Shown one piece after another: positions 8,457-16,727 of a stretch of 38,322 bases of DNA. The position numbers and the translations under genes were made by a program. The notes under the pieces were generated by a model. The model was not told the DNA's origin, did not search any database, and saw only the letters and a list, made by a program, of their open reading frames with translations. The first letter of the stretch is position 1, and every line of letters starts with the position of its first letter. Origin of the DNA: Hungatella sp. UBA3048 (GTDB lineage Bacteria; Bacillota; Clostridia; Lachnospirales; Lachnospiraceae); assembly GCA_002367105.1 (NCBI GenBank), contig DFCS01000029.1, positions 210,453 to 248,774 on the forward strand, in the 5' to 3' direction.

Positions 8457-9233
8457 ATGACAAATTATTCAGAAACAGAAGGAAAGCAGTATCACCTCCA
8501 GGTTGGGAAAGGGGATGTAGGCAGATATGTCATTCTGCCCGGAGACCCCAAGCGCTGTGCACTTATTGCAAAGTATTTTGACAATCCCAGACTGATCGCG
8601 GACAGCCGGGAGTATGTGACCTATACCGGTACGTTAGACGGTAAGTCAGTCAGCGTCACATCTACGGGGATCGGCGGTCCTTCGGCGGCTATTGCCCTGG
8701 AGGAACTGGTGATGTCCGGTGCAGACACCTTTATCCGCGTCGGCACCTGCGGCGGAATGGATGTGGAGGTAAAAAGCGGGGATTTAGTCATTGCAAACGG
8801 AGCCATCCGCATGGAAGGAACCAGCCGGGAGTACGCACCCATTGAGTTTCCGGCAGTCCCGGATTTTAATGTGACAGGCGCCCTGGCGGCTGCGGCAAAG
8901 GACCTTCATAAGGCCTATCATGTAGGAGTTGTCCAGTGCAAGGATTCCTTTTATGGTCAGCATTCTCCGGAAACAAAGCCAGTATCCTATGAACTGTTAA
9001 ACAAATGGGAAGCCTGGATGAAGCTGGGCTGCAAGGCTTCTGAGATGGAGTCGGCGGCTCTGTTTGTTGCAGCCAGTGCGCTTAAGGTGAGAGTCGGTTC
9101 CATATTCCTTGTATTAGCGAACCAGGAACGGGCAAGACTTGGTCTTGAAAATCCCATTGTCCATGATACGGAAGGGGCCATACGAACGGCAGTAGAAGCC
9201 ATTCGTCTTATGATACAGCAGGATGAATCATAA
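8457..9233 (+). CDS. udp: Uridine phosphorylase (nucleoside phosphorylase family)
   Basis: This 258-residue protein belongs to the PNP/UDP phosphorylase superfamily. It shows the phosphate-binding N-terminal ILPGDPKRC, the STGIGGPS loop, RVGTCGG, and the nucleoside-ribose motif EMESAAL. Order and wording best fit uridine phosphorylase, which converts uridine and phosphate to uracil and ribose-1-phosphate in the cytoplasm. It lies 17 bases after the regulator gene and 16 bases before deoD, forming an operon. Activity on deoxyuridine or other nucleosides is possible, since family substrate ranges are broad. Confidence 0.88.
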   Translation: MTNYSETEGKQYHLQVGKGDVGRYVILPGDPKRCALIAKYFDNPRLIADSREYVTYTGTLDGKSVSVTSTGIGGPSAAIALEELVMSGADTFIRVGTCGGMDVEVKSGDLVIANGAIRMEGTSREYAPIEFPAVPDFNVTGALAAAAKDLHKAYHVGVVQCKDSFYGQHSPETKPVSYELLNKWEAWMKLGCKASEMESAALFVAASALKVRVGSIFLVLANQERARLGLENPIVHDTEGAIRTAVEAIRLMIQQDES

Positions 9234-9249
9234 AAAGGGAGGAGATCAA

Positions 9250-9957
9250 ATGGAGATGACACCAACTCCCCATAATGGGGCAAAAAAAGGTGAAATAGCA
9301 AAAACAGTATTGATGCCGGGGGATCCTTTACGGGCAAAGTATATTGCGGAAACATATCTGGAAAATCCGGTTAAAGTAACATCGGTCCGGAACATGCTTG
9401 GATTTACCGGAACCTATAAGGGGAAGGAAATTTCCGTTATGGGAGGCGGAATGGGAATGCCGTCCATGGGAATATATTCTTATGAGCTGTACCATTTTTA
9501 TGATGTGGACCAGATTATCCGCATCGGTTCTGCAGGTTCCCTGCAGGATAAGGTAGGGCTTATGGATGTAGTGATTGCCATGGGAGCCTGTACGGATTCC
9601 AATTATGCTTACCAGTATGGACTTCCGGGTACATTTGCGCCTGTTGCCGATTATGAGCTCCTGGCCAGAGCGGCAGAAGCGGCTGGAAAGCAGGGAACAA
9701 AAACGGTTGTGGGCAATGTACTGTCCAGCGATATTTTTTATAATGCTGACAGCGGGGTTAATGACAAGTGGCGCAATATGGGGGTTCTGGCTGTTGAGAT
9801 GGAAACTGCGGCTTTATATATGAATGCGGCTGCGGCCGGTAAAAAAGCTCTTTGCATGCTTACGATTTCCGATCTTGTTTTTGGAGAGGAAAAACTGAGC
9901 GCAGAGGAGAGGCAGCTTGGATTTGGAAAAATGATTGAAATCGCCCTGGAATTGTAG
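9250..9957 (+). CDS. deoD: Purine nucleoside phosphorylase, DeoD type
   Basis: This 235-residue protein is a hexameric (NP-I, low-mass) PNP. Motifs are VLMPGDPLRAKYIAE (phosphate site), GGGMGMPS, RIGSAGS, and EMETAALY, followed by the catalytic Asp in TISDLVFGEE. It phosphorolyses purine (deoxy)nucleosides to base and (deoxy)ribose-1-phosphate. I place the start at ATG 9250, preceded by GGGAGGAG; an upstream in-frame ATG at 9223 overlaps udp and lacks such a site. Together with Udp it covers both base classes. Confidence 0.95.
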   Translation: MEMTPTPHNGAKKGEIAKTVLMPGDPLRAKYIAETYLENPVKVTSVRNMLGFTGTYKGKEISVMGGGMGMPSMGIYSYELYHFYDVDQIIRIGSAGSLQDKVGLMDVVIAMGACTDSNYAYQYGLPGTFAPVADYELLARAAEAAGKQGTKTVVGNVLSSDIFYNADSGVNDKWRNMGVLAVEMETAALYMNAAAAGKKALCMLTISDLVFGEEKLSAEERQLGFGKMIEIALEL

Positions 9958-10013
9958 ATTACAGATAAACGTGGATCCGGTTTTGGGAGAGGGTGATGGC
10001 CAGGAGGTTGGAT

Positions 10014-10478
10014 ATGAAAGAAGAAATGATGAAAGGTGTTTGCCAGAGCGAGGCTTTGGACGGAACAGAGCTTCCTGTTGAGGAAATGATTGATCGGGCA
10101 TTTGAGGCTATGGGCAAAGCATATACCCCATATTCAGGATTTAAGGTTGGAGCGGCGCTTTTATCAGCTGACGGCACTTTGTATCAGGGCTGCAACATCG
10201 AAAATGCAGCCTATACTCCAAGCAACTGCGCGGAACGAACGGCATTTTTTAAGGCGGTCAGCCAGGGGGAAAAAGAATTTAAAGCAATCTGCATCGTTGG
10301 AGGAAAAGAGGGGATCCCTACAGGGCTTACAGCCCCTTGCGGAGTCTGCCGTCAGGTAATGATGGAGTTTTGCGACCCGGAAACATTTCAGATCATATTA
10401 GCGGCAGGAAGAGAAGAGTATAAGATATTTTACTTAAAGGAACTGCTGCCCATGGGCTTTGGACCGAAAAATTTATAA
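10014..10478 (+). CDS. cdd: Cytidine deaminase
   Basis: This 154-residue zinc enzyme has the signature C72-A-E74 and C109-G-V-C112 (zinc ligands C72, C109, C112; proton shuttle E74) and the substrate motif NIENAAY. It deaminates cytidine or deoxycytidine to uridine or deoxyuridine, feeding Udp two genes upstream. It is about 20 residues longer at the N-terminus than the usual 132-136-residue enzyme. AGGAGG at 10002-10007 supports ATG 10014, so the extension is probably translated. A terminator follows, ending the nucleoside salvage operon. Confidence 0.95.
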   Translation: MKEEMMKGVCQSEALDGTELPVEEMIDRAFEAMGKAYTPYSGFKVGAALLSADGTLYQGCNIENAAYTPSNCAERTAFFKAVSQGEKEFKAICIVGGKEGIPTGLTAPCGVCRQVMMEFCDPETFQIILAAGREEYKIFYLKELLPMGFGPKNL

Positions 10479-10502
10479 AATACCAAAAATACTTTTAAAG
10501 GT

Positions 10503-10542
10503 GAGAGCTAAGCACTTTATTCATAAGGGCTTGGCTCTTTCT
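10503..10542 (+). terminator. Terminator after cdd
   Basis: GAGAGCTAAGC pairs with GCTTGGCTC, ending in CTTTCTGGTTTT. It shares stem and loop sequence with the tuf terminators. Confidence 0.8.
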
Positions 10543-10577
10543 GGTTTTATCCGGCTGATCTGGTGAAAATAAATTAA

Positions 10578-10606
10578 TTGAAAACTGGCAGCATTTTTGT
10601 TAGAAT
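10578..10606 (+). promoter_or_regulatory. Promoter upstream of the LTA-synthase-like gene
   Basis: TTGAAA (10578-10583), 17-bp spacer, TAGAAT (10601-10606). Start predicted near 10613, giving a leader of about 240 bases. The box pair is identical to the murR promoter. The remainder of the 10543-10852 gap holds only a possible 13-codon ORF. Confidence 0.65.
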
Positions 10607-10635
10607 TATGTAATAAAAAGAATTGGGAGATTATC

Positions 10636-10677
10636 ATGAAAGGGAAAATACTCTCGATGAGATGTATCGTTTATTAA
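10636..10677 (+). CDS. Possible 13-residue leader peptide
   Basis: ATG with GGGAG seven to eight bases upstream opens a 13-codon frame (MKGKILSMRCIVY) ending in TAA, located just downstream of the predicted promoter. It could be a translated leader or a chance ORF; nothing else supports it. Confidence 0.2.
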   Translation: MKGKILSMRCIVY

Positions 10678-10852
10678 AAATACAATAAAGTTTCCTCATC
10701 TGTCTTATAGTCTGTTATAAAGATATTAGAAAGAAGCTTCCTTCAAGGAAAGCCGGCACAATATAGAACGATTGTCATAAATTGTATATTGCTGTCAAAG
10801 TTGCTTTGTGATACCATTTAATTATTCTAAAATGGAAAAAGAGGATGTTTTA

Positions 10853-12721
10853 GTGATAAGAGAACGACTACAAAAGTGGTTTAAAATCGCAGGGATGTTT
10901 ATAACCACTGTCATCATGCTTCTGATTCCCTGCGCATCTTATATCCTATTTGAATATGTGACTGGCAATTTGCTGGCCATTCCCCTGTCCATGGCTGTTT
11001 TAAATATAGGCTGGATCTACTTAATATATCTTGCAGTGTTTGCTGTCAGCGGCAGCACCAGGATAGGGATCCCGCTTACAACGGTTTTTCTTTATATGGT
11101 TTCTGTAGCAGAATACCTGGTTACAGGCTTTCGGGGAAGGCCAATTATGATATGGGATGTTTTGGCTTTGCGGACTGCTATGAGTGTGGCAGGAAATTAT
11201 GAATTTGTATTCACAAAGGAAATGTACCTTGCCTGTCTGGGAGTCCAGGTAATCTGTCTCTTTGCCTTGTTATTTCCTATAAGGGTAAAGGGCAGGAACA
11301 AACGTCTTGTCTTTGCCGGTGGAGGCACCGGTGTTGTCCTAAGCTTTATTTTATGGTTTTATTCATGCCTGATCCCGTATAAAGGCCTGGAAATTAATAT
11401 GTGGGAAGTCAATGAGACCTATCAGGAATATGGATATGTGCTTTCAACAGCTGTCTCCTTTAATTATGCAGTAAAGAAAAAACCAAAGGGTTACAGCTAT
11501 GCAAAGGTAAAACAGATTTACGATACAGTGAAAGAGGAAAATCAGGTTCTTCTGGCTTCTGCCGGAGATGTTGACGTGGAAAGTGAAGATAAGATAACGC
11601 CGGTCAATATCATATGCATTATGAATGAAAGCTTTTCCGACTTAAAAGTAGCCGGAAATTTTAAAACGAACCAGGAGTACTTTCCTTTTTTAAAAAGCTT
11701 AAAGGAAAATACGGTGAAGGGAAGCCTTACTGTTCCTGTGTTCGGTTCTTTGACCAGTAATTCTGAGTTTGAATTTCTGACAGGAGATTCGATCTCCCAG
11801 CTTCCGGCTAACAGCATTGCCTACCAGTTTAATGTCAAGCCCAATACATACAGCCTTGTAAGTACATTAAAATCCCAGGGCTATGATACCGTTGCCATGC
11901 ACCCGTATCCAAAAGAGAACTGGAACCGTCAGGAGTGCTACCGGAACATGGGAATTGATGAATTTCTGGATATAGAAGATTATGAAGACAGTGAGCTGCT
12001 TAGAAACTATATCAGTGACCGTGCAGATTACGAAAAGTTGATAGAAAGAGTGGAATCCAAGGAGAATCCGGAGGATAAACTGTTTCTTTTTAATGTGACC
12101 ATGCAGAATCATGGAGGCTATGACACTCTGTTTGATGATTTTGATCAGGAGGTATGGCTGACCGGAAGTCTAAGGGGAAAATACCCGAAGGCTGATCAGT
12201 ACCTATCTCTTATGAAGCGGTCAGATGAAGCGCTGGAATATTTAATTTCTTATTTTGAACAAAGCTCAGAGCCTACCATGATCGTACTTTTTGGGGATCA
12301 TCAGCCAAGTGTGGAAGATGAATTTTTTGATGAGATATCAGGGACACCCAGTAGCGTTGTGAAGAATCAGGACCGGCTGATGTGGTACCAGACCCCGTTT
12401 ATGATCTGGACCAATTATAAGACGCAGGCAGAGGAAAAAGGAAAAATGGGAGCCATTTATCTTTCTTCAGAGGTTTTAATGAGAGCCGGGGTTACTATGA
12501 CGCCTTATCAGCAGTTTCTCCTTAAGATGGAGGAGACGTTCCCTGTAGTGCACCCTATTGGATGCTTAGATCAGGAGGGAAACTACTACTCCTGGGAGGC
12601 CTTAAATAATCCGGAGAATCCATACAGTGACTTAATTAAGAACTATGAGTATCTGGTATATAACCACATTTTTGACGGGAAAAAGCTTAAGGAGTTGTTT
12701 TCCTTAGAAACTGATAATTAG
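10853..12721 (+). CDS. LTA synthase family protein (membrane phosphoglycerol transferase)
   Basis: This protein of about 622 residues has five or so N-terminal membrane helices and an extracellular sulfatase-fold domain. Expected catalytic residues are visible: E259 in IMNESFSDL, nucleophile T301 in GSLTSNSEF, and D482-H483 in FGDHQPS, matching E255/T300/D475/H476 of S. aureus LtaS. Such enzymes transfer glycerol phosphate from phosphatidylglycerol to teichoic acid or membrane glycans. I prefer GTG 10853 because GAGG lies 8 bases upstream; in-frame starts at 10832 (ATG) and 10808 (GTG) lack a ribosome site. It is monocistronic with its own terminator. Whether the product is true lipoteichoic acid is unknown. 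Confidence 0.85.
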   Translation: MIRERLQKWFKIAGMFITTVIMLLIPCASYILFEYVTGNLLAIPLSMAVLNIGWIYLIYLAVFAVSGSTRIGIPLTTVFLYMVSVAEYLVTGFRGRPIMIWDVLALRTAMSVAGNYEFVFTKEMYLACLGVQVICLFALLFPIRVKGRNKRLVFAGGGTGVVLSFILWFYSCLIPYKGLEINMWEVNETYQEYGYVLSTAVSFNYAVKKKPKGYSYAKVKQIYDTVKEENQVLLASAGDVDVESEDKITPVNIICIMNESFSDLKVAGNFKTNQEYFPFLKSLKENTVKGSLTVPVFGSLTSNSEFEFLTGDSISQLPANSIAYQFNVKPNTYSLVSTLKSQGYDTVAMHPYPKENWNRQECYRNMGIDEFLDIEDYEDSELLRNYISDRADYEKLIERVESKENPEDKLFLFNVTMQNHGGYDTLFDDFDQEVWLTGSLRGKYPKADQYLSLMKRSDEALEYLISYFEQSSEPTMIVLFGDHQPSVEDEFFDEISGTPSSVVKNQDRLMWYQTPFMIWTNYKTQAEEKGKMGAIYLSSEVLMRAGVTMTPYQQFLLKMEETFPVVHPIGCLDQEGNYYSWEALNNPENPYSDLIKNYEYLVYNHIFDGKKLKELFSLETDN

Positions 12722-12751
12722 CCCTGGTGGTTGTTACCTAAAAATAAAATA

Positions 12752-12796
12752 AAAAAGGCGGATGGGGCAGGAAGATGCCGCATTCGCCTTTTTAAA
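12752..12796 (+). terminator. Terminator after the LTA-synthase-like gene
   Basis: AAAAAGGCG-g-ATG pairs with CAT-t-CGCCTTTTT around a GC-rich loop, ending in a T-run. Bases 12797-12945 after it hold a locally GC-rich stretch without a recognised gene. Confidence 0.82.
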
Positions 12797-12951
12797 TTAA
12801 CAGTAATTATTTTTTCCCAGGCAGCCCGCATCTGGCGGCGGCTTGTAGACCCTGTCCTGGAATAAGTATACCCGCCGGAACACCATGCTGATTTGATCCA
12901 TCAGATCGCTTATCCTTACGGTTTTTTTACGAATACGTAATAAAAACGTTA

Positions 12952-12980
12952 TTGTAAAAAGCAGGGAAATTGGTTATTAT
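12952..12980 (+). promoter_or_regulatory. Promoter of the DUF5722 gene
   Basis: TTGTAA (12952-12957), 17-bp spacer, TATTAT (12975-12980), about 40 bases before the chosen start. Confidence 0.55.
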
Positions 12981-13020
12981 TGTATGGAACCTGATTAAGA
13001 CAACATGGAGGGATGCGAAG

Positions 13021-14694
13021 ATGAAGGAAATAAATATAGGCAGGGTCATGACTGGACTTTTTACCGCTGCATTTTTATGCTGTGCCTCTGCCTTTGTTGC
13101 GCTGGCAGATGTAGGCGCGGCCGGTGTACAGGCAACAATTCAGTCCTGTCTGGTCAATTCTGATAAGAACAGCGTGACAGTTCAGGCAGAAAGCAATGCT
13201 GATATGGGGGGAACGGATGGTGTCCTTTACCTGGTGGAGCTTCAGCCTTACCAGAAAAATCTTGATGGCAGGACGGATTATGCGGCTTCCTCAGCGCCGG
13301 GAAACAAAGTTACCTTTACATTTCCATTGAACCGTAATACGGTCCAGGACAGACTTTACAGCAAATTCGTCATTGCTGTCTGGGATGGAACAAAGTATAT
13401 TGAAATCAGCAAACCTCATTATATTACAAACCCTGAAATGGTTGCTGCAAATACCCAGCCATTTAATGATCCTCTTACCAAGAAGGGCTTAAACATTCAG
13501 CTTAACATGCTGGGGGATGCCTTTGAGTTAGGCGTGAAGCACGTCGCTACCAATATCTCTTTTCATCAGATCCTGGGCCAGGGAATTGACTACCAGTACG
13601 ATGGAAAGACCTATCATTTTGATAAGAATGCCATTACAAGCTATGACGGGACGATCAGCGCTTTATCCGGGAAAGGTATGACGGTAACCGCCATTATATT
13701 AAATGGCTGGAATGATGCCGAACCGAATCTGATCTATCCTGGAACAAAGAAAAATGCCAATGCATTTTACTACATGTTCAATCCGGCGACCCAGGAAGGG
13801 CTGGACCAGACCAGAGCCATTGCTGCTTTCCTGGCAGAGCGGTACAGCGGTTCCAATCCAAACTATGGAAAGATATCAAACTGGATCATTGGGAATGAGA
13901 TCAACAATCAGCAGTGGAATCATCTGGGGCAAAGGGATATTAACAGTTACGTCCAGGCTTACCAGGATGCTTTCCGGATATTCTACACGGCCATTAAGAG
14001 TACCAGTGCCAACGACCGGGTATATTACTCCCTGGATTATAACTGGAACAATGAGATTGATAACAAGCTGAAATACGGCGGAAGAGCAATTGTAGATACC
14101 TTTAATTCCATTGCCAATGAACAGGGGCAGATGGATTGGGGGCTGTCCTATCATCCTTATCCCTGTCCGATGACAGAACCGGAATTCTGGGATGATGAGA
14201 AGACTGGATTAATCACCAATGATTTTAACTCTCCGGTTATTAACTTTAAGAACCTTACCACTCTGACAGATTACATGGCTCAGGATTCTTTAAAATCCCC
14301 AACCGGCCATGTGCGTCACATCATTCTGACCGAACAGGGATTTACGGCAACAAGCCAGGCGAGAGGCAATGTAGCTCAGATTCAGGCTGCCGCTTATGCG
14401 TATTCCTATTATATGGTTGACAGCAATCCTTATATTGATGCTTATATCTTAAGCCGTCAGGTGGATGCCCCTCTGGAAGTGAGGAGCGGTTTATCCTTCG
14501 GACTTTGGGAATGTTCCATGGACCGGGGAGATGATATTGTAGCAACAAGACGCCGTAAAATCTGGCAGGTATTCAGAGATATTGATAAAAAGAAATACAC
14601 CCTGGAGTCAACGGAGTTTGCCAAATCCATCATAGGAATTGAGAAGTGGTCTGATGTCGTTCCAAACTTCCGGTGGAGATCTCTGGAGAAATAA
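13021..14694 (+). CDS. Secreted DUF5722 glycoside-hydrolase-like protein
   Basis: This 557-residue protein has a Sec signal peptide (charged start, hydrophobic core, likely cleavage after ALA near residue 29). A beta-rich N-terminal domain (about 30-140) is followed by a domain resembling a TIM-barrel glycosidase. WIIGNEINNQ supplies a candidate acid/base E293 and ILTEQGF a candidate nucleophile E438, the pattern of retaining clan-A enzymes. I recognise the family as DUF5722; its substrate is not known to me. GGAGG 8 bases before ATG 13021 decides the start. It stands alone between terminators, next to cell-envelope genes, so a role in polysaccharide turnover is plausible but unproven. Confidence 0.75.
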   Translation: MKEINIGRVMTGLFTAAFLCCASAFVALADVGAAGVQATIQSCLVNSDKNSVTVQAESNADMGGTDGVLYLVELQPYQKNLDGRTDYAASSAPGNKVTFTFPLNRNTVQDRLYSKFVIAVWDGTKYIEISKPHYITNPEMVAANTQPFNDPLTKKGLNIQLNMLGDAFELGVKHVATNISFHQILGQGIDYQYDGKTYHFDKNAITSYDGTISALSGKGMTVTAIILNGWNDAEPNLIYPGTKKNANAFYYMFNPATQEGLDQTRAIAAFLAERYSGSNPNYGKISNWIIGNEINNQQWNHLGQRDINSYVQAYQDAFRIFYTAIKSTSANDRVYYSLDYNWNNEIDNKLKYGGRAIVDTFNSIANEQGQMDWGLSYHPYPCPMTEPEFWDDEKTGLITNDFNSPVINFKNLTTLTDYMAQDSLKSPTGHVRHIILTEQGFTATSQARGNVAQIQAAAYAYSYYMVDSNPYIDAYILSRQVDAPLEVRSGLSFGLWECSMDRGDDIVATRRRKIWQVFRDIDKKKYTLESTEFAKSIIGIEKWSDVVPNFRWRSLEK

Positions 14695-14736
14695 AAACGA
14701 TAATTGAACAACAAATATTTAGCTTTTAAACATGGT

Positions 14737-14780
14737 AACCGCCTTTAAAATTATTTTAAAGGCGGTTCTTTGCATATTTT
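14737..14780 (+). terminator. Terminator after the DUF5722 gene
   Basis: Perfect 14-bp stem AACCGCCTTTAAAA / TTTTAAAGGCGGTT with a 3-base loop, then a T-rich tail. Confidence 0.85.
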
Positions 14781-14803
14781 AAATTCCTATTAAAATATCA
14801 TAG

Positions 14804-14822
14804 TATGAAAATAAGTTTCATA
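14804..14822. promoter_or_regulatory. Candidate operator of the MurR/RpiR-type regulator
   Basis: TATGAAA-ATAAG-TTTCATA is a perfect 7-5-7 palindrome. TGAAA/TTTCA half-sites are commonly seen for RpiR-family regulators. It lies about 15 bases upstream of the -35 box of the mur operon. Confidence 0.45.
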
Positions 14823-14836
14823 AATCATCGAATATA

Positions 14837-14865
14837 TTGAAAAAATAATACAACAAAGCTAGAAT
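14837..14865 (+). promoter_or_regulatory. Promoter of the mur operon
   Basis: TTGAAA (14837-14842), 17-bp spacer, TAGAAT (14860-14865), about 60 bases upstream of the regulator start. Confidence 0.65.
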
Positions 14866-14924
14866 GATATCAGATAAAAAAATTGTAAAATTTCTTCTGG
14901 CTTTAAAGAAAGGAGAAGAAATGT

Positions 14925-15782
14925 ATGAAAGGTCTGCTTGTAAGGATTGACAGCTATCTCCAGGATGCCGGAGAAGCGGAAAAAGAGCTGATAAAAAGAC
15001 TTCACAAAAATCCAGAATCAGTCCTCCGAAAGAGTATTAAGGAGATTGCCAAAGAAACTTATACCTCTCCGGCAACGGTCGTAAGGCTTTGCAAGAAACT
15101 GGGCTGTAAAGGATATAAGGATTTTCAGAATACCCTTGCTTATGAAGTGGCGTTATTCCAGGAGAGCAGGGATATCGCGTTTCAGAAGATCACACGGGAA
15201 GATTCCATGGAGGACATTATTTATAAGGTCACAAAGAAAAATATCGAATCCCTGGAAACCACTCAAAAGCTTATAGAACCTAAGGTAGTAACAGAATGTG
15301 TGAAACTGTTGGAAAACAGCAGAACCGTTACCTTATTTGGACTGGGAACCTCCCTTCTGGCGGCAAGAGATTTGTATTTAAAGCTCCTTAGGGCTGATGT
15401 GATATGCAATGTCTGCGACGACTGGCATACACAGCTACTGGCTGCCAGAAATTTAAGAAAAGGTGATCTGGCCATTGCCATCAGCTATTCAGGACTTACA
15501 GAAGAAATACTTCAGTGCGTAAAGGAAGCAAAAGGAAATGGGGCAAAGGTGATCGCCATAACAAGAGCAGTGGAATCGGAACTGGCTTCTGAGGCTGATT
15601 TCGTCCTTCCTGTTGCGGCAACGGAGCTGATACACCGAAGCGGAGCCATGTCTTCCCGCATTTCACAATTAAATGTAATAGACATTTTTTTTACTGCTTA
15701 TGTTAATAGAAATTATGATGTGTGTATGAGTAAATTTACGAAAAATTATATACAGAAGAAAGGAAGTACAGAGCATGATTGA
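14925..15782 (+). CDS. murR: MurR/RpiR family transcriptional regulator
   Basis: This 285-residue protein has an N-terminal RpiR helix-turn-helix domain (about 1-77; SPATVVRLCKKLGCKGYKDF) and a C-terminal SIS phosphosugar-binding domain (about 105-245; LFGLGTSLLAARD, AISYSGLTEEI). By analogy with E. coli MurR it probably senses MurNAc-6-phosphate and controls the three following genes. It overlaps murQ by 8 bases. AGGAG lies 9 bases upstream of ATG 14925. The specific effector is inferred from context, since other RpiR proteins use different phosphosugars. Confidence 0.85.
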   Translation: MKGLLVRIDSYLQDAGEAEKELIKRLHKNPESVLRKSIKEIAKETYTSPATVVRLCKKLGCKGYKDFQNTLAYEVALFQESRDIAFQKITREDSMEDIIYKVTKKNIESLETTQKLIEPKVVTECVKLLENSRTVTLFGLGTSLLAARDLYLKLLRADVICNVCDDWHTQLLAARNLRKGDLAIAISYSGLTEEILQCVKEAKGNGAKVIAITRAVESELASEADFVLPVAATELIHRSGAMSSRISQLNVIDIFFTAYVNRNYDVCMSKFTKNYIQKKGSTEHD

Positions 15783-16668
15783 TTTGTCAGTGCTGACGAC
15801 AGAGTCCCGCAATCCGGATACCATGAACCTGGATGAAATGACACCGCTTCAAATTGCGGCCATCATGAACCAGGAAGATGAAAAGGCCGTAAAAGCCGTG
15901 GAGGAAGTGCTCCCCCAGATTGCCACAGCAATTGAATGGGCAACAGACAGCCTGAAAGCAGGAGGCCGTATCATATATATTGGTGCAGGAACATCCGGTC
16001 GTCTTGGAGTGCTGGATGCGGTAGAATGTCCCCCGACCTTCGGCGTTCCCAGGGAACTTGTAGTAGGCCTGATTGCAGGCGGGGATAAAGCTTTTGTAGA
16101 GGCAGTAGAAGGAGCCGAGGACAGTGAGACCTTATGTGAGGCGGAATTGAAAGAGACTTGTCTTACCTCAAAGGACATTGTGATCGGTCTGGCAGCGTCT
16201 GGCCGAACGCCTTATGTAATCTACGGCCTTGATTATGCAAATAAAACAGGCTGTCATACCGTAGCCATTGCATGTAATAAAGGATCAGAAGTGGGAAAAA
16301 AAGCAAAGCTTGCCATTGAACCGGTGACAGGACCTGAGGTATTGACCGGATCAACCAGATTAAAGGCAGGAACCGCTCAAAAGATGATTCTTAACATGAT
16401 ATCAACAGGAAGCATGGTTGGAATCGGGAAAGCCTATGAAAATCTTATGGTGGATGTAAAGCAGAGCAACGAAAAACTGGTAGTAAGATCACAGAACATT
16501 GTGATGACAGCAACAGGCTGCACCAGGGAAGAAGCCGAAACGGTATTAAAACAGTCAGAAGGACATGTTAAAACTGCTATTACGATGATTTTGCTGGACT
16601 GTGATCCAGAGGCTGCAAGACAAAAGTTATCACAAGCCGGTGGGAAGATCCGCGAGGCTTTGAAATAA
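15775..16668 (+). CDS. murQ: N-acetylmuramic acid 6-phosphate etherase
   Basis: This 297-residue SIS-domain lyase matches the E. coli enzyme in length (298). It shows TESRNPDT at the N-terminus, the phosphosugar loop GAGTSGRLG and the catalytic glutamates E84 (DAVECPPTFG) and E115 (EGAEDSE), offset by one from E. coli E83/E114. It cleaves the D-lactyl ether of MurNAc-6-phosphate to GlcNAc-6-phosphate and D-lactate in the cytoplasm. Translation overlaps the regulator gene. A UBA-like three-helix segment is present at the C-terminus. Confidence 0.96.
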   Translation: MIDLSVLTTESRNPDTMNLDEMTPLQIAAIMNQEDEKAVKAVEEVLPQIATAIEWATDSLKAGGRIIYIGAGTSGRLGVLDAVECPPTFGVPRELVVGLIAGGDKAFVEAVEGAEDSETLCEAELKETCLTSKDIVIGLAASGRTPYVIYGLDYANKTGCHTVAIACNKGSEVGKKAKLAIEPVTGPEVLTGSTRLKAGTAQKMILNMISTGSMVGIGKAYENLMVDVKQSNEKLVVRSQNIVMTATGCTREEAETVLKQSEGHVKTAITMILLDCDPEAARQKLSQAGGKIREALK

Positions 16669-16727
16669 AAGAAAGGAGTTCTAAAGCTTTTTTAATAACT
16701 TAATTATATTTTCAAAGGAGGATTATC

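Noticed and set aside
12806..12935. Riboswitch upstream of the DUF5722 gene
   Set aside because: The GC-rich stretch shows no motif of any riboswitch class I know, and the predicted promoter lies downstream of it.
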